DNA of 15,644 bases from Treponema sp. (lineage in GTDB: Bacteria; Spirochaetota; Spirochaetia; Treponematales; Breznakiellaceae): positions 1 through 15,644 of the forward strand of contig JAITNU010000069.1 of NCBI GenBank assembly GCA_031290325.1. Direction: 5' to 3'. A program made the translations under genes and the position numbers. Of this stretch, positions 7,237 to 13,816 are shown in pieces (position 1 is the first letter of the stretch; every line of letters begins with the position of its first letter). A model generated the notes under the pieces. That model was not told the origin of the DNA, did no database searches, and worked only from the letters and a program-made list of their open reading frames with translations.

Positions 7237-7553
7237 TTGATCTATTGCTGGAAAACAGGGAATACTCGGTGGCGGTGGAGGTAAAAAGCCGGCCCAAGGA
7301 AGACGACAGTACGAAACACATCAAGCGGCTGAAAACATTGCGGCAATACATGGACAAGCATCACGACAGCCGGGTTATTCGCGGCGCGCTGGCCGGCGCG
7401 GTGTTCCCGGAAAACGTAAAAGAGGCGGCGATAGAAGCGGGGCTGTATGTGATTGTGCAGTCCGGGGATACGATGCAAATTGAGGCTCCGGAAGGCTCCC
7501 AAGGAGTGGTAGACGGACTTAGGAATGAAGGCGCGTGGTTTGCGGCACGGTGA
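7233..7553 (+). pseudogene. 5'-truncated PD-(D/E)XK nuclease-like gene (DUF3782-like C-terminal part)
   Basis: The frame encodes FIDLLLENREYSVAVEVKSR, a PD-(D/E)XK core with Asp (codon 7239-7241) and ExK (Glu codon 7278-7280), followed by HIKRLKTLRQYMDKHHDSR, GALAGAVFPENVKEAAIEAG and YVIVQSGDTMQIEAPEG. I recall this order from DUF3782-type proteins common in Treponema and other bacteria, which normally also carry a long N-terminal coiled-coil part. That part is missing. There is no ribosome-binding site; the first possible start is TTG 7245, inside the conserved core. The recognisable homology begins within the T-tract of the xylA terminator, so the break is at about 7230-7235. The final 19 residues also leave the family pattern. 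It is most likely a remnant, although a 102-residue product cannot be excluded. Confidence 0.65.
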
Positions 7554-7588
7554 ACTGTCCGCACGCCTTTTATCGTCACCTTTAGCAG

Positions 7589-7616
7589 TTGACTTTTTGA
7601 AAGGGCGGGCTACAAT
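7589..7616 (+). promoter_or_regulatory. Sigma-70-type promoter of the caspase/SUMF1 gene
   Basis: TTGACT (7589-7594) and TACAAT (7611-7616) are separated by 16 bases, each one mismatch from consensus. Predicted transcription starts near 7623, about 29 bases before ATG 7652. GAGGAGG at 7639-7645 is the ribosome-binding site. Confidence 0.65.
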
Positions 7617-7651
7617 ATCAAAAATATTCACGCTTAAAGAGGAGGTGTGTT

Positions 7652-9610
7652 ATGAAGATCAAGGGTAATGGCGCGATATGGCGGGTATTGATTCTGGTGT
7701 GGCTGGTGCTGGTTACGCTCGTGCCGCTGGTTGGCCAGGACCGGCGAGGGCTGGAGGTGATACTTGCCGACGCGGTGGGGAAGGACGCGGTGGTGGGCAG
7801 GCAGTGGGCGGTGTTCATTGCCATAGACCGGTATCAGGAATGGAGGCCCCTCAGTAACCCGGTCAAAGATGCACGGGAAATACGGGACATCCTGACTCAG
7901 AACTACTTCCTTGATGAGGTGAAGGAACTCTATAACCGGGATGCAACGGCGGCTAATATACGCCGGCTTTTCGCTGAACTCAGACAGAAAGCCGGGGTCC
8001 ATGACTCGGTCTTTGTGTTTTACGCAGGGCATGGTTACACCGATGACATGAGCAAAACCGGGTTCTGGATACCGGCAGACGCAGGGCAGGATATCTTTGC
8101 CCAGGCTAACTGGCTGCCCAACATCCAGGTGCGGAACATGCTGGCCGCCCTGCCGGCGAAGCATGTGTTTCTGGTTTCGGACGCCTGTTTTTCCGGAGAC
8201 ATTCTGGATACCAACCGGGGAGTTGTACCGCAGATCAACAGCGACTATTTCAAACGGGCCTATTCCCGGGTGAGCCGGCAGGTGATGACCAGCGGCGCCA
8301 GTGAGAACGTGCCTGATACGTCGGAATTTGCGATGCGCCTGAAGAGTACCCTGCGCCGTGCGGAGGGGCTGTGCATAGACCCGGAATACCTGTTCAGCAA
8401 CGTCCGGGAAGTCAGGTCAACCCAGCCGCTGCTGGGGGTTATCCGGGGGACCGAACAGCAGGACGGCGGGAGTTTTTTGTTTTTCCGGCGTCCTGTGGTT
8501 CAAACTCAGCCTGGTACGCGACAGCCAGTACCGCAGTGGGGCGAAGAGGTGATAGAGACCGGCAGTCTCACGGTGAGCACGGTAACAGCGGGCACGCTGG
8601 AGATACGACGGGGGAGCGAGGTGATAGGCAGCCGTTCCATAAGTGCAGGTGCACGGCTTCCCATCAACAACCTGGCGGTGGGGACGTATACGGTGTGCAT
8701 AAGCTACAGCGGAGGCCGGACAGAAGAGAAGACCATAACGGTGAGGAAGGACAGGACTGCGACGGCGATCTTTGACTACCATCCACCGGTTGCCGCATCA
8801 ACGGTTACCCCACGGCCTGCGACGCCCCAGCAGACCCCTGCATCCCGTCCCCCGGCGAGACCTGTTCCAGATGGCTTTGTGCGGATCCAGGGCGGGACGT
8901 TTATGATGGGAAGCCCCGCGTCGGAGGCTGAACAGAGTAGTAGTGAAGTGCAGCATCAGGTAACGGTGAGCAGCTTCTTTATGGGGAAATACGAGGTAAC
9001 TCAGAAGGAATATCAGGCGGTGATGGGAACCAATCCGAGCGATTTCAAAGGGGATAAGCTGCCGGTGGAAAACGTAAGCTGGTATGACGCAGTGAAGTAC
9101 TGCAATGCCCGCAGTCAGCAGGAAGGTTTGACCTTGGCGTATACGATAAACGGTAAAACCGTAACCTGGAACCGGAACACCAGCGGTTATCGGTTACCGA
9201 CTGAAGCAGAATGGGAATACGCCTGCCGGGCAGGGACCACGACGCCATTTTACACGGGGAAAAACATCACGACGAACCAGGCGAATTATGACGGGAATAA
9301 GCCGTACAACGGAAACGCCAAGGGGACCTACCGCAGAACAACGACACCGGTGGGGAGCTTTACGGCGAATGCATGGGGCTTGTACGACATGCACGGAAAT
9401 GTCTGGGAGTGGTGCTGGGACTGGAGAGGAAATTACGGGAGTGGCTCTCAGATGGATCCAGTGGGCGCGTCCTCGGGCATGGACCGCCTGAGACGCGGTG
9501 GGGGCTGGCGCAACAGCGGCCAGAAGCTGCGCTCGGCGCGCCGGAGCTACTTCACCCCGTCTGCCCGGTCCGCTGCCCTCGGCTTTCGCCTAGCCCGCCC
9601 CAGTTTATAA
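7652..9610 (+). CDS. Secreted caspase-like (peptidase C14) protein with SUMF1/C-type-lectin-fold domain; candidate DGR target
   Basis: A 652-residue exported protein. Residues about 10-28 form a signal peptide. A caspase-type domain spans about 50-280 with the catalytic dyad His127 (VFYAGHGYTD) and Cys179 (LVSDACFSGD), so it should be an active orthocaspase-like cysteine protease. A PEGA-like beta segment follows (about 303-376), then a Pro/Thr-rich linker (378-406), then a SUMF1/formylglycine-generating-enzyme-like domain (407-650) with GGTFMMGS, YEVTQKEYQAVMG, LPTEAEWEYACRAG and GNVWEWCWDW. The SUMF1 domain lacks the C-terminal active-site cysteines of true formylglycine-generating enzymes, so it is probably a binding domain. 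Its last 35 residues look like a DGR variable region (separate entry). The gene has its own promoter, and its downstream neighbour is convergent. A role in recognising variable surface or phage/host ligands and triggering proteolysis is speculation. Confidence 0.87.
   Translation: MKIKGNGAIWRVLILVWLVLVTLVPLVGQDRRGLEVILADAVGKDAVVGRQWAVFIAIDRYQEWRPLSNPVKDAREIRDILTQNYFLDEVKELYNRDATAANIRRLFAELRQKAGVHDSVFVFYAGHGYTDDMSKTGFWIPADAGQDIFAQANWLPNIQVRNMLAALPAKHVFLVSDACFSGDILDTNRGVVPQINSDYFKRAYSRVSRQVMTSGASENVPDTSEFAMRLKSTLRRAEGLCIDPEYLFSNVREVRSTQPLLGVIRGTEQQDGGSFLFFRRPVVQTQPGTRQPVPQWGEEVIETGSLTVSTVTAGTLEIRRGSEVIGSRSISAGARLPINNLAVGTYTVCISYSGGRTEEKTITVRKDRTATAIFDYHPPVAASTVTPRPATPQQTPASRPPARPVPDGFVRIQGGTFMMGSPASEAEQSSSEVQHQVTVSSFFMGKYEVTQKEYQAVMGTNPSDFKGDKLPVENVSWYDAVKYCNARSQQEGLTLAYTINGKTVTWNRNTSGYRLPTEAEWEYACRAGTTTPFYTGKNITTNQANYDGNKPYNGNAKGTYRRTTTPVGSFTANAWGLYDMHGNVWEWCWDWRGNYGSGSQMDPVGASSGMDRLRRGGGWRNSGQKLRSARRSYFTPSARSAALGFRLARPSL
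9494..9607 (+). other. Candidate DGR variable region (VR) at the 3' end of the caspase/SUMF1 gene
   Basis: Codons 615-652 encode RGGGWRNSGQKLRSARRSYF followed by TPSARSAALGFRLARPSL. In related SUMF1 domains this stretch is Asn-rich (RGGSWNN..., RN..NN, N.R.NN, GFRL). Here the usual Asn positions read R,N,S / R,S,Y,F / A / S,A,A, and their codons are CGC, AAC, AGC, CGC, AGC, TAC, TTC, GCC, TCC, GCT, GCC: all but one fit adenine-directed change of AAC in the first two bases. The invariant framework (LRSA, TPS, LGFRLA) is intact. A C-rich stretch (about 9575-9600) ends the gene, as at the mutagenic-homology end of known VRs. Treponema denticola TvpA is the established precedent. No template repeat or reverse transcriptase is in the window. 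Confidence 0.55.
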
Positions 9611-9762
9611 TCCAGCCAGCAGTATGGCGGGAGTATCAAAGATTGACAACGATTTACTGGAAGGCGATTAACGCGGCGTTGAAGGATCTCATCGAGAAAC
9701 ACAAGAAGGGGCCTGATGGCGTTGCAGAACACTATCATCTTTGACGATGAAAGACAGCGTTG
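9611..9762. other. Convergent intergenic region with an unassigned short reading frame
   Basis: This 152-base gap separates the caspase/SUMF1 gene (+) and the acyltransferase gene (-). In one + frame 9622-9744 is open and encodes a helical-looking sequence containing WREYQRLTTIYWKAINAALK, but it has no ribosome-binding site or good start codon; a different frame gives a 15-codon ORF from ATG 9624. Neither is recognised. No T-tailed hairpin was found for either flanking gene. Confidence 0.3.
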
Positions 9763-10575
9763 TTAATCCCCTTCGCAGGGCCAGATGTTGTCCGTGATGC
9801 CTGCCAGTTCCACGATGCAGCGGTGGCACTCGGCGCGGAGCCGCGAAACTGCTTCTTTGCGGGACAGGGTCAGGTCCGGCATGATAGGTTCGCCGATGCG
9901 AAGGGTGATGAGGGGATAGTTTTTCTTGAACAGGCGGAACAGTCCTGTGGCTTTGCGGTAGGAAAAGGCCATGGGGATAACGGGAAGCTGGTATTTATAG
10001 GCCATGGTGAACATTCCTTTTTTGAAGGGACGTATGGGCTGGTAGTAGTGCCAGTTACTGCTTTCGGGAAAAACGTGAAACCACTTGCGCCGGGCGTGGA
10101 GTTCGTCAAAGGCGGCGTTGAAGTATTTGATCATGTGAATGTCGGTGGGTACGGGGATGCCTCCCACAAGGCGGATGACGGCACTATCCGGGCCGGTGAG
10201 ATTTTCTTTCCACACGGGAAGATAAATGCGCCTGAAACGTATCGCCTGCAACACGTGGAGCAGGTCCCAGCGCAGTACGTGATTCGATACGGTAAGCGCG
10301 CCATTACGCAGGAGGGCCTTGTGTTTCTTGAGAATGTCGCGTCCTTTGATACGCAGGCCAAAGCGGATGGGGGCGAGAAAAAAGACCAGCGTAAAAACAC
10401 CCAGATAGAGCAGGGCGCTTTTCACCCTGAACCCAAACGACTTGTCCAGAAACGGGTAGTGTTTATCGAGAACCAGATCGGCTTTCTTAACTGCGCTACT
10501 GTGTTTGACATGATCGTCAGGCCGCTCAGGATACTCAATGCCAAGTTGTGGTACGTAAGGTTTTTTATTTTTCAT
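9763..10575 (-). CDS. PlsC-like 1-acylglycerol-3-phosphate acyltransferase family protein
   Basis: A 270-residue lysophospholipid-type acyltransferase, which would transfer an acyl group to the sn-2 position of lysophosphatidate or a related acceptor at the inner membrane. The catalytic HX4D motif is His99-Asp104 in SNHVLRWD, and the FPES motif (169-172) is the usual acceptor-binding block; GGIPVP (138-143) is another conserved segment. One hydrophobic helix at about 52-70 probably anchors it to the membrane. The ribosome-binding site GAGGTG precedes ATG 10575. The gene lies 61 bases downstream of the TRAP permease on the same strand, so it may be the last gene of that operon. It could act on a lipid other than phosphatidate, because PlsC-family paralogues are common; the symbol plsC is therefore withheld. 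Confidence 0.82.
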   Translation of the reverse strand: MKNKKPYVPQLGIEYPERPDDHVKHSSAVKKADLVLDKHYPFLDKSFGFRVKSALLYLGVFTLVFFLAPIRFGLRIKGRDILKKHKALLRNGALTVSNHVLRWDLLHVLQAIRFRRIYLPVWKENLTGPDSAVIRLVGGIPVPTDIHMIKYFNAAFDELHARRKWFHVFPESSNWHYYQPIRPFKKGMFTMAYKYQLPVIPMAFSYRKATGLFRLFKKNYPLITLRIGEPIMPDLTLSRKEAVSRLRAECHRCIVELAGITDNIWPCEGD

Positions 10576-10636
10576 AACTCACCTCTTTCTTCAGAATTAC
10601 ACGTAGTGTGGACGTTTTAATAATTATTTGCCCTTG

Positions 10637-12499
10637 CTAATATAACCGTGTCAGCCATGTCGAAAACGCGGGTATATATGTAACGATGAACACCAGCGCC
10701 AGTTGTATAATCAGGAAGGGCAGGACATAGCGTGAAGTTTCCACAAAGGGCTTCTTAAAACGGTAGCTTGCCAGAAAGAGATTGAGTCCTACCGGTGGGG
10801 TGAGAAAGCCTGCTTCCATGTTGATGAGAAAAATGATGCCCAGATGTACCTGGTCTATGCCATAGGCAGCGCCCAGGGGCGCGATCAAGGGCAGTACTAT
10901 GAGTATTGCCGAGAAGATGTCGATGAGACAGCCGATCACGAGAAGCGCCACATTGAGAATCAGCAGGAAAACTACTTTTGAGGAAATGGTCCCCTGTATC
11001 CAGTGAGCGAAACGTTCCGGCCCCTGGGTATCCACGATGTAGTAGGACAGCGCCTGTGCCAGCGCGAGGATGGACAATATGCCGCCCATGATGGGCAGGG
11101 CCTTTGCGATAACCCGTCCTATATCGCGTAACTTTATATCTTTCAATACGACCACTTCGATGATAAAGAGATAGAGTACAGCAGCGGCGCCGATTTCCAC
11201 TATGGAGAGCAGACCGGAAAAGTACCCGGTGATGAGCAGTAAGGGAAGCAGGATCTCAAACAGTGAAGAACGGACCGCGGGCAGTACCTTGTTCATCTTA
11301 AAAGGTTCAACCGGAATTTTTATTTTTATGGAAATCACGATGCCCATTGCGATCATGGCGGCCACCAGAATGAGACCGGGGATGATGCCGCCGAGGAAGA
11401 GGTGTATGGTGTTGGTTCTTGTGGCCGCTCCCACAAGGAGTATGGGGAGGCTGGGTGGAAAGAACAGGCCGATGCTACCGGATGCGGTGAGCAGGCCGAT
11501 AGAAAACTTTTCCGGGTATGAGGCGTTTTCCGAAAGTACCGTATAGAGTATGCCACCCAGGGCGAGGATGGTAACACCCGACGCGCCGGTGAAGGATGTG
11601 AAGAAAGCGCAGATAATGACCGTGGCAATAATCATGCCGCCTGGAAGCCAGCCAAAGAGACTTCTAAACGTAACGACCAGTCGTTCTCCCGCCTTACTTT
11701 CCGAAAGAAAAAAACCAGCCAGTGTGAACAGTGGTATCGAAATAATGCTGTTCTGCGTCAGTCCCTTGTACACCTCGTCAGCGACAACGTCGATTTCACC
11801 GCCGCCTGCCTGTAGCATGATGATCGCCAGGCCGCCAATCACCACGAAGAGCGGTGTTCCTGCCAGCGCCGCCAGAATGAGCACTATCAGCGCAGGTATC
11901 TTGACGTACCATGCTATCGAAAAGAAAACCTCGCTTAAGGCATAAGCGCCGTCGGGAAGGTCTATGCCCCATAAGAGTTTGCAGATTGAAGGTAGAGAAA
12001 AAACCGTGCCCAGTATCAGCGCCAGTACCGGAAGCCCACGAATTGCACCACTGCGCTTCCACAGAGGGTTGAGGCGGGCAAAGCGAACAGCCATCACGAG
12101 GAATCCGGCGGGCATCACCAGAGCAAAAACCTGATCCGGTATAAAACCAATAATCGTGGCTGGTGAAAGCCCGATTTTGATAAACGACATGGAACACCAT
12201 GCAAAGATCGTAACCACAAAAGTTGAAAGGAAGCCGGTCAGGGACGCCAGCAGGTTTTTGATTTTTTCGTCGGTAATGTAGTGAAACAAACCTATGGACA
12301 GATGTTCTTGCTTGCTGGTGGCGATCATGCCGGAAACCAGTCCCAGAACCAGCAGAAAGTGTACGATAAGCCCCGGCGAACCTGGCACGCGGGAGTTGAA
12401 GGCCACCCGCATAAAGGCTTCCGTAAGGGGCAGGAGGACGAGCACGGCAAGGGAAACAGCGCAAAGCCCCAGCTCAAGGGAGGATAGTAGTTTTTTCAC
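10637..12499 (-). CDS. TRAP transporter permease, fused DctQ-DctM subunits
   Basis: This 620-residue integral membrane protein is the transport channel of a tripartite ATP-independent periplasmic (TRAP) system, which uses an ion gradient. Residues 1 to about 150 form the small DctQ-like unit (four hydrophobic helices, including RVAFNSRVPGSPGL and the following SKQEHLSIGLF segment typical of the family). From about 190 onward it is the large DctM unit, with about twelve helices and family motifs such as SIPLFTLAGFFLSES, GASGVTILALGGILY, FFPPSLPILLVG and AGFLTPPVGLNLFL. Q-M fusion is known, for example in SiaQM of Haemophilus influenzae. The start is GTG at 12499, two bases after the stop of the binding-protein gene, so translation is probably coupled. 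The stop is TAG. Substrate is not indicated by the permease itself. Confidence 0.93.
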   Translation of the reverse strand: MKKLLSSLELGLCAVSLAVLVLLPLTEAFMRVAFNSRVPGSPGLIVHFLLVLGLVSGMIATSKQEHLSIGLFHYITDEKIKNLLASLTGFLSTFVVTIFAWCSMSFIKIGLSPATIIGFIPDQVFALVMPAGFLVMAVRFARLNPLWKRSGAIRGLPVLALILGTVFSLPSICKLLWGIDLPDGAYALSEVFFSIAWYVKIPALIVLILAALAGTPLFVVIGGLAIIMLQAGGGEIDVVADEVYKGLTQNSIISIPLFTLAGFFLSESKAGERLVVTFRSLFGWLPGGMIIATVIICAFFTSFTGASGVTILALGGILYTVLSENASYPEKFSIGLLTASGSIGLFFPPSLPILLVGAATRTNTIHLFLGGIIPGLILVAAMIAMGIVISIKIKIPVEPFKMNKVLPAVRSSLFEILLPLLLITGYFSGLLSIVEIGAAAVLYLFIIEVVVLKDIKLRDIGRVIAKALPIMGGILSILALAQALSYYIVDTQGPERFAHWIQGTISSKVVFLLILNVALLVIGCLIDIFSAILIVLPLIAPLGAAYGIDQVHLGIIFLINMEAGFLTPPVGLNLFLASYRFKKPFVETSRYVLPFLIIQLALVFIVTYIPAFSTWLTRLY

Positions 12500-12501
12500 G
12501 G

Positions 12502-13515
12502 TTATTTGCCCCGCTGATTCTTCACTATGGTCTCTATCCGCTGGTACATACCGCGGTCAAAAGTAGACCCCAGCAGGCTGGGAATGACACGTCCCACGTC
12601 GTCATACCAGAGTTGCTGCTGGGCATCGTTTATTTCATGGATGATGAGGCCGTTTTTCTGCATACTTTTAATAACACTCTGCTCAAGTTCCTGTATGGAA
12701 ACACTCAGTTCCGCCTCCATCCGCCGGGCACTTTGTCTGAGGGCGTCGCGGTACTGTTCAGGGATACGGTTCCACGTGGTCTGGTTCAGAACTATACAGC
12801 CCATGAACGGAGCAATGGCTATGGAAGCCATGTGTTTGGCCACACCAAAGGCCTGGGTGCCGGCCATGTTCACCGGACTCTGGTACATCGCTTCGATCAT
12901 ACCGCTCCCCAGGGAAATCAGCACCTGATTCATGGCAACCGGCACCATCTTGTAACCCATAGCCTTGAAAGCGTCGATCATAGCCGGGTCGTTCTCATCG
13001 GTTCCCAGTTTCAGGCTTTTCAGGTCTGCCGGCACAAAGACCGGCGACTTGGAAAAGAAACGTACCCACCCTACTTTGGACCATGCCAGGGGAAAGAAGT
13101 TTTTCTCGCTAATCCGCCGCTCCAGTTCCGGTTTGAGGGTTTCAAGTACTATGTCCAGTTCCGCGTTGTTTCTGATGAGGAAGGGACAGCTCAACGTCAT
13201 AATCCCCGGCGCGATAGTATCCAGACTGAATGAACTTAACATCGCCGCCTGTGCCTGATTCAGCCTGAGCTTACGCAGGGCGTCCACCTCAGTACCTGCA
13301 ACGCCGTTGTGGTATATGATAAGTTCCACTTCGCCGTTGGAAATCTGCGCCCACTCGCCGGCCATGCGGTTCAGCGCGTCGCCCCAGGGGGTATTTTCAG
13401 GAACCAGCGAGGCAAGTTTAATGGTAAGTTTTCGCCGTTGCGCGAACACCGGGCCTGGCAACAAGACACTGAAGAACAGCATACAGCCTAATACACACCA
13501 GACCGTTTTTTTCAT
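12502..13515 (-). CDS. TRAP transporter periplasmic substrate-binding protein (DctP family)
   Basis: The 337-residue exported solute receptor of the TRAP system. The signal peptide spans residues 1-26 (charged start, hydrophobic 5-19, cleavage after VFA or FAQ). The mature part shows the DctP fold: IKLASLVPENTPWGDALNRM, then a beta-strand region, KSPVFVPADLKSLKLGTDEN, DAFKAMGYKMVPVAMNQVL, and a long C-terminal helix. In most DctP proteins the DLK-x-LK segment is followed by Ile-Arg, the Arg binding the ligand carboxylate; here the position is Gly171 (LKLGT). I recall a Treponema group (like T. pallidum TatP) that likewise departs from the acidic-ligand pocket, but no TatT-like partner is in the window. 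AAGGAGGG at 13523-13530 sets the start. It is the first gene of the TRAP operon and its leader contains a recombinase relic. Confidence 0.9.
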   Translation of the reverse strand: MKKTVWCVLGCMLFFSVLLPGPVFAQRRKLTIKLASLVPENTPWGDALNRMAGEWAQISNGEVELIIYHNGVAGTEVDALRKLRLNQAQAAMLSSFSLDTIAPGIMTLSCPFLIRNNAELDIVLETLKPELERRISEKNFFPLAWSKVGWVRFFSKSPVFVPADLKSLKLGTDENDPAMIDAFKAMGYKMVPVAMNQVLISLGSGMIEAMYQSPVNMAGTQAFGVAKHMASIAIAPFMGCIVLNQTTWNRIPEQYRDALRQSARRMEAELSVSIQELEQSVIKSMQKNGLIIHEINDAQQQLWYDDVGRVIPSLLGSTFDRGMYQRIETIVKNQRGK

Positions 13516-13531
13516 TTTTAATCCCTCCTTA

Positions 13532-13562
13532 GAGCCATTCTTTATAGAGGTTCAGGCTGCAT
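13532..13562 (-). pseudogene. Degraded inverted copy of the recombinase 5' coding end in the TRAP leader
   Basis: On the - strand this starts with ATG (13562-13560) and reads GCAGCCTGAAC, a 3-base piece, then CTATAAAGAATGGCTC. The last 16 bases (13532-13547) are identical to codons at 13849-13864 of the tyrosine recombinase, and GCAGCCT and GAAC match 13822-13828 and its following region. Relative to the intact gene it lacks 9 and 5 bases, so the frame is broken (M-Q-P-E-P-L-stop). It is joined directly to the ribosome-binding site of the TRAP binding-protein gene. Confidence 0.7.
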
Positions 13563-13566
13563 TATC

Positions 13567-13591
13567 TATTCCTCTCGTGTTAAGATGGGCA
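13567..13591 (+). repeat. Left arm of a 25-base inverted repeat
   Basis: This arm matches the reverse complement of 13790-13814 at 24 of 25 positions (the mismatch is C13576 against A13805). The arm core is GTGTTAAGATGGGCA. It lies downstream of the predicted -10 of the TRAP operon promoter, so it is transcribed into that leader. Weaker similarity continues outward into the recombinase relic and inward for about 17 more bases (14 matches with one gap). Confidence 0.93.
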
Positions 13592-13593
13592 AA

Positions 13594-13623
13594 ATAATAC
13601 AATAGTATGTTGCCGAACGTCAA
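13594..13623 (-). promoter_or_regulatory. Sigma-70-type promoter of the TRAP operon
   Basis: On the - strand TTGACG (13618-13623) is followed after 18 bases by TATTAT (13594-13599), each one mismatch from consensus. Transcription would start near 13587, inside the left repeat arm, giving a leader of about 72 bases. The layout is the same as the AraC gene's promoter. Confidence 0.55.
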
Positions 13624-13772
13624 GCAAATTTATCACCAATTGGAAAATTTATATAAAAATATTTATATTTCTTTCCCCCCTTGCAGAAATGGTATCTTCC
13701 CATTAGGGACTCATTCTTATAATTCCCCTATACATAATGTAAAAACACCCAATTCAGGTCCTTATTAAACAA

Positions 13773-13778
13773 TATAAT
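13773..13778 (+). promoter_or_regulatory. Probable -10 element of the recombinase gene
   Basis: A perfect TATAAT lies just inside the right repeat arm and 44 bases before the preferred start codon. No good -35 is present at the usual distance, so the promoter may be weak or regulated. Its counterpart on the left side has drifted, but there a different -35/-10 pair is present. Confidence 0.4.
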
Positions 13779-13789
13779 ATTGTACTATA

Positions 13790-13814
13790 TGCCCATCTTA
13801 ACACAAGAGGAATA
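13790..13814 (-). repeat. Right arm of the 25-base inverted repeat, overlapping the recombinase start
   Basis: The reverse complement equals 13567-13591 except at one base. The arm contains the recombinase ribosome-binding site (AAGAGG, 13805-13810) and ends at the first base of an ATG (13814), so recombination within the arm would keep the gene intact while changing what lies upstream of it. Confidence 0.93.
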
Positions 13815-13816
13815 TG

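Larger units (their letters stand above)
13592..13789. other. 198-base AT-rich spacer between the inverted repeats
   Basis: No gene is seen. The left end carries the outward - strand promoter of the TRAP operon. The right end carries an outward + strand -10 (TATAAT, 13773-13778) for the recombinase. The middle has a pyrimidine run (CTTTCCCCCCTT, about 13671-13682) and a TTTATATAAAAATATTTATA-like tract. The arrangement is that of a divergent control region or an invertible segment. Confidence 0.6.

Noticed and set aside
7652..9610. Annotation of the SUMF1 domain as a formylglycine-generating enzyme
   Set aside because: The C-terminal catalytic cysteines are absent; the domain matches the binding (C-type-lectin-like) use of the fold.
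9622..9744. Possible small gene (such as a DGR accessory protein) after the caspase/SUMF1 gene
   Set aside because: No start codon or ribosome-binding site, only about 40 residues, and no match to accessory protein motifs that I can recall.
9760..10620. Long open frame (286 codons) on the + strand
   Set aside because: It is antisense to the acyltransferase gene, which carries intact HX4D and FPES motifs and a ribosome-binding site; the + frame shows no domain and no ribosome-binding site.
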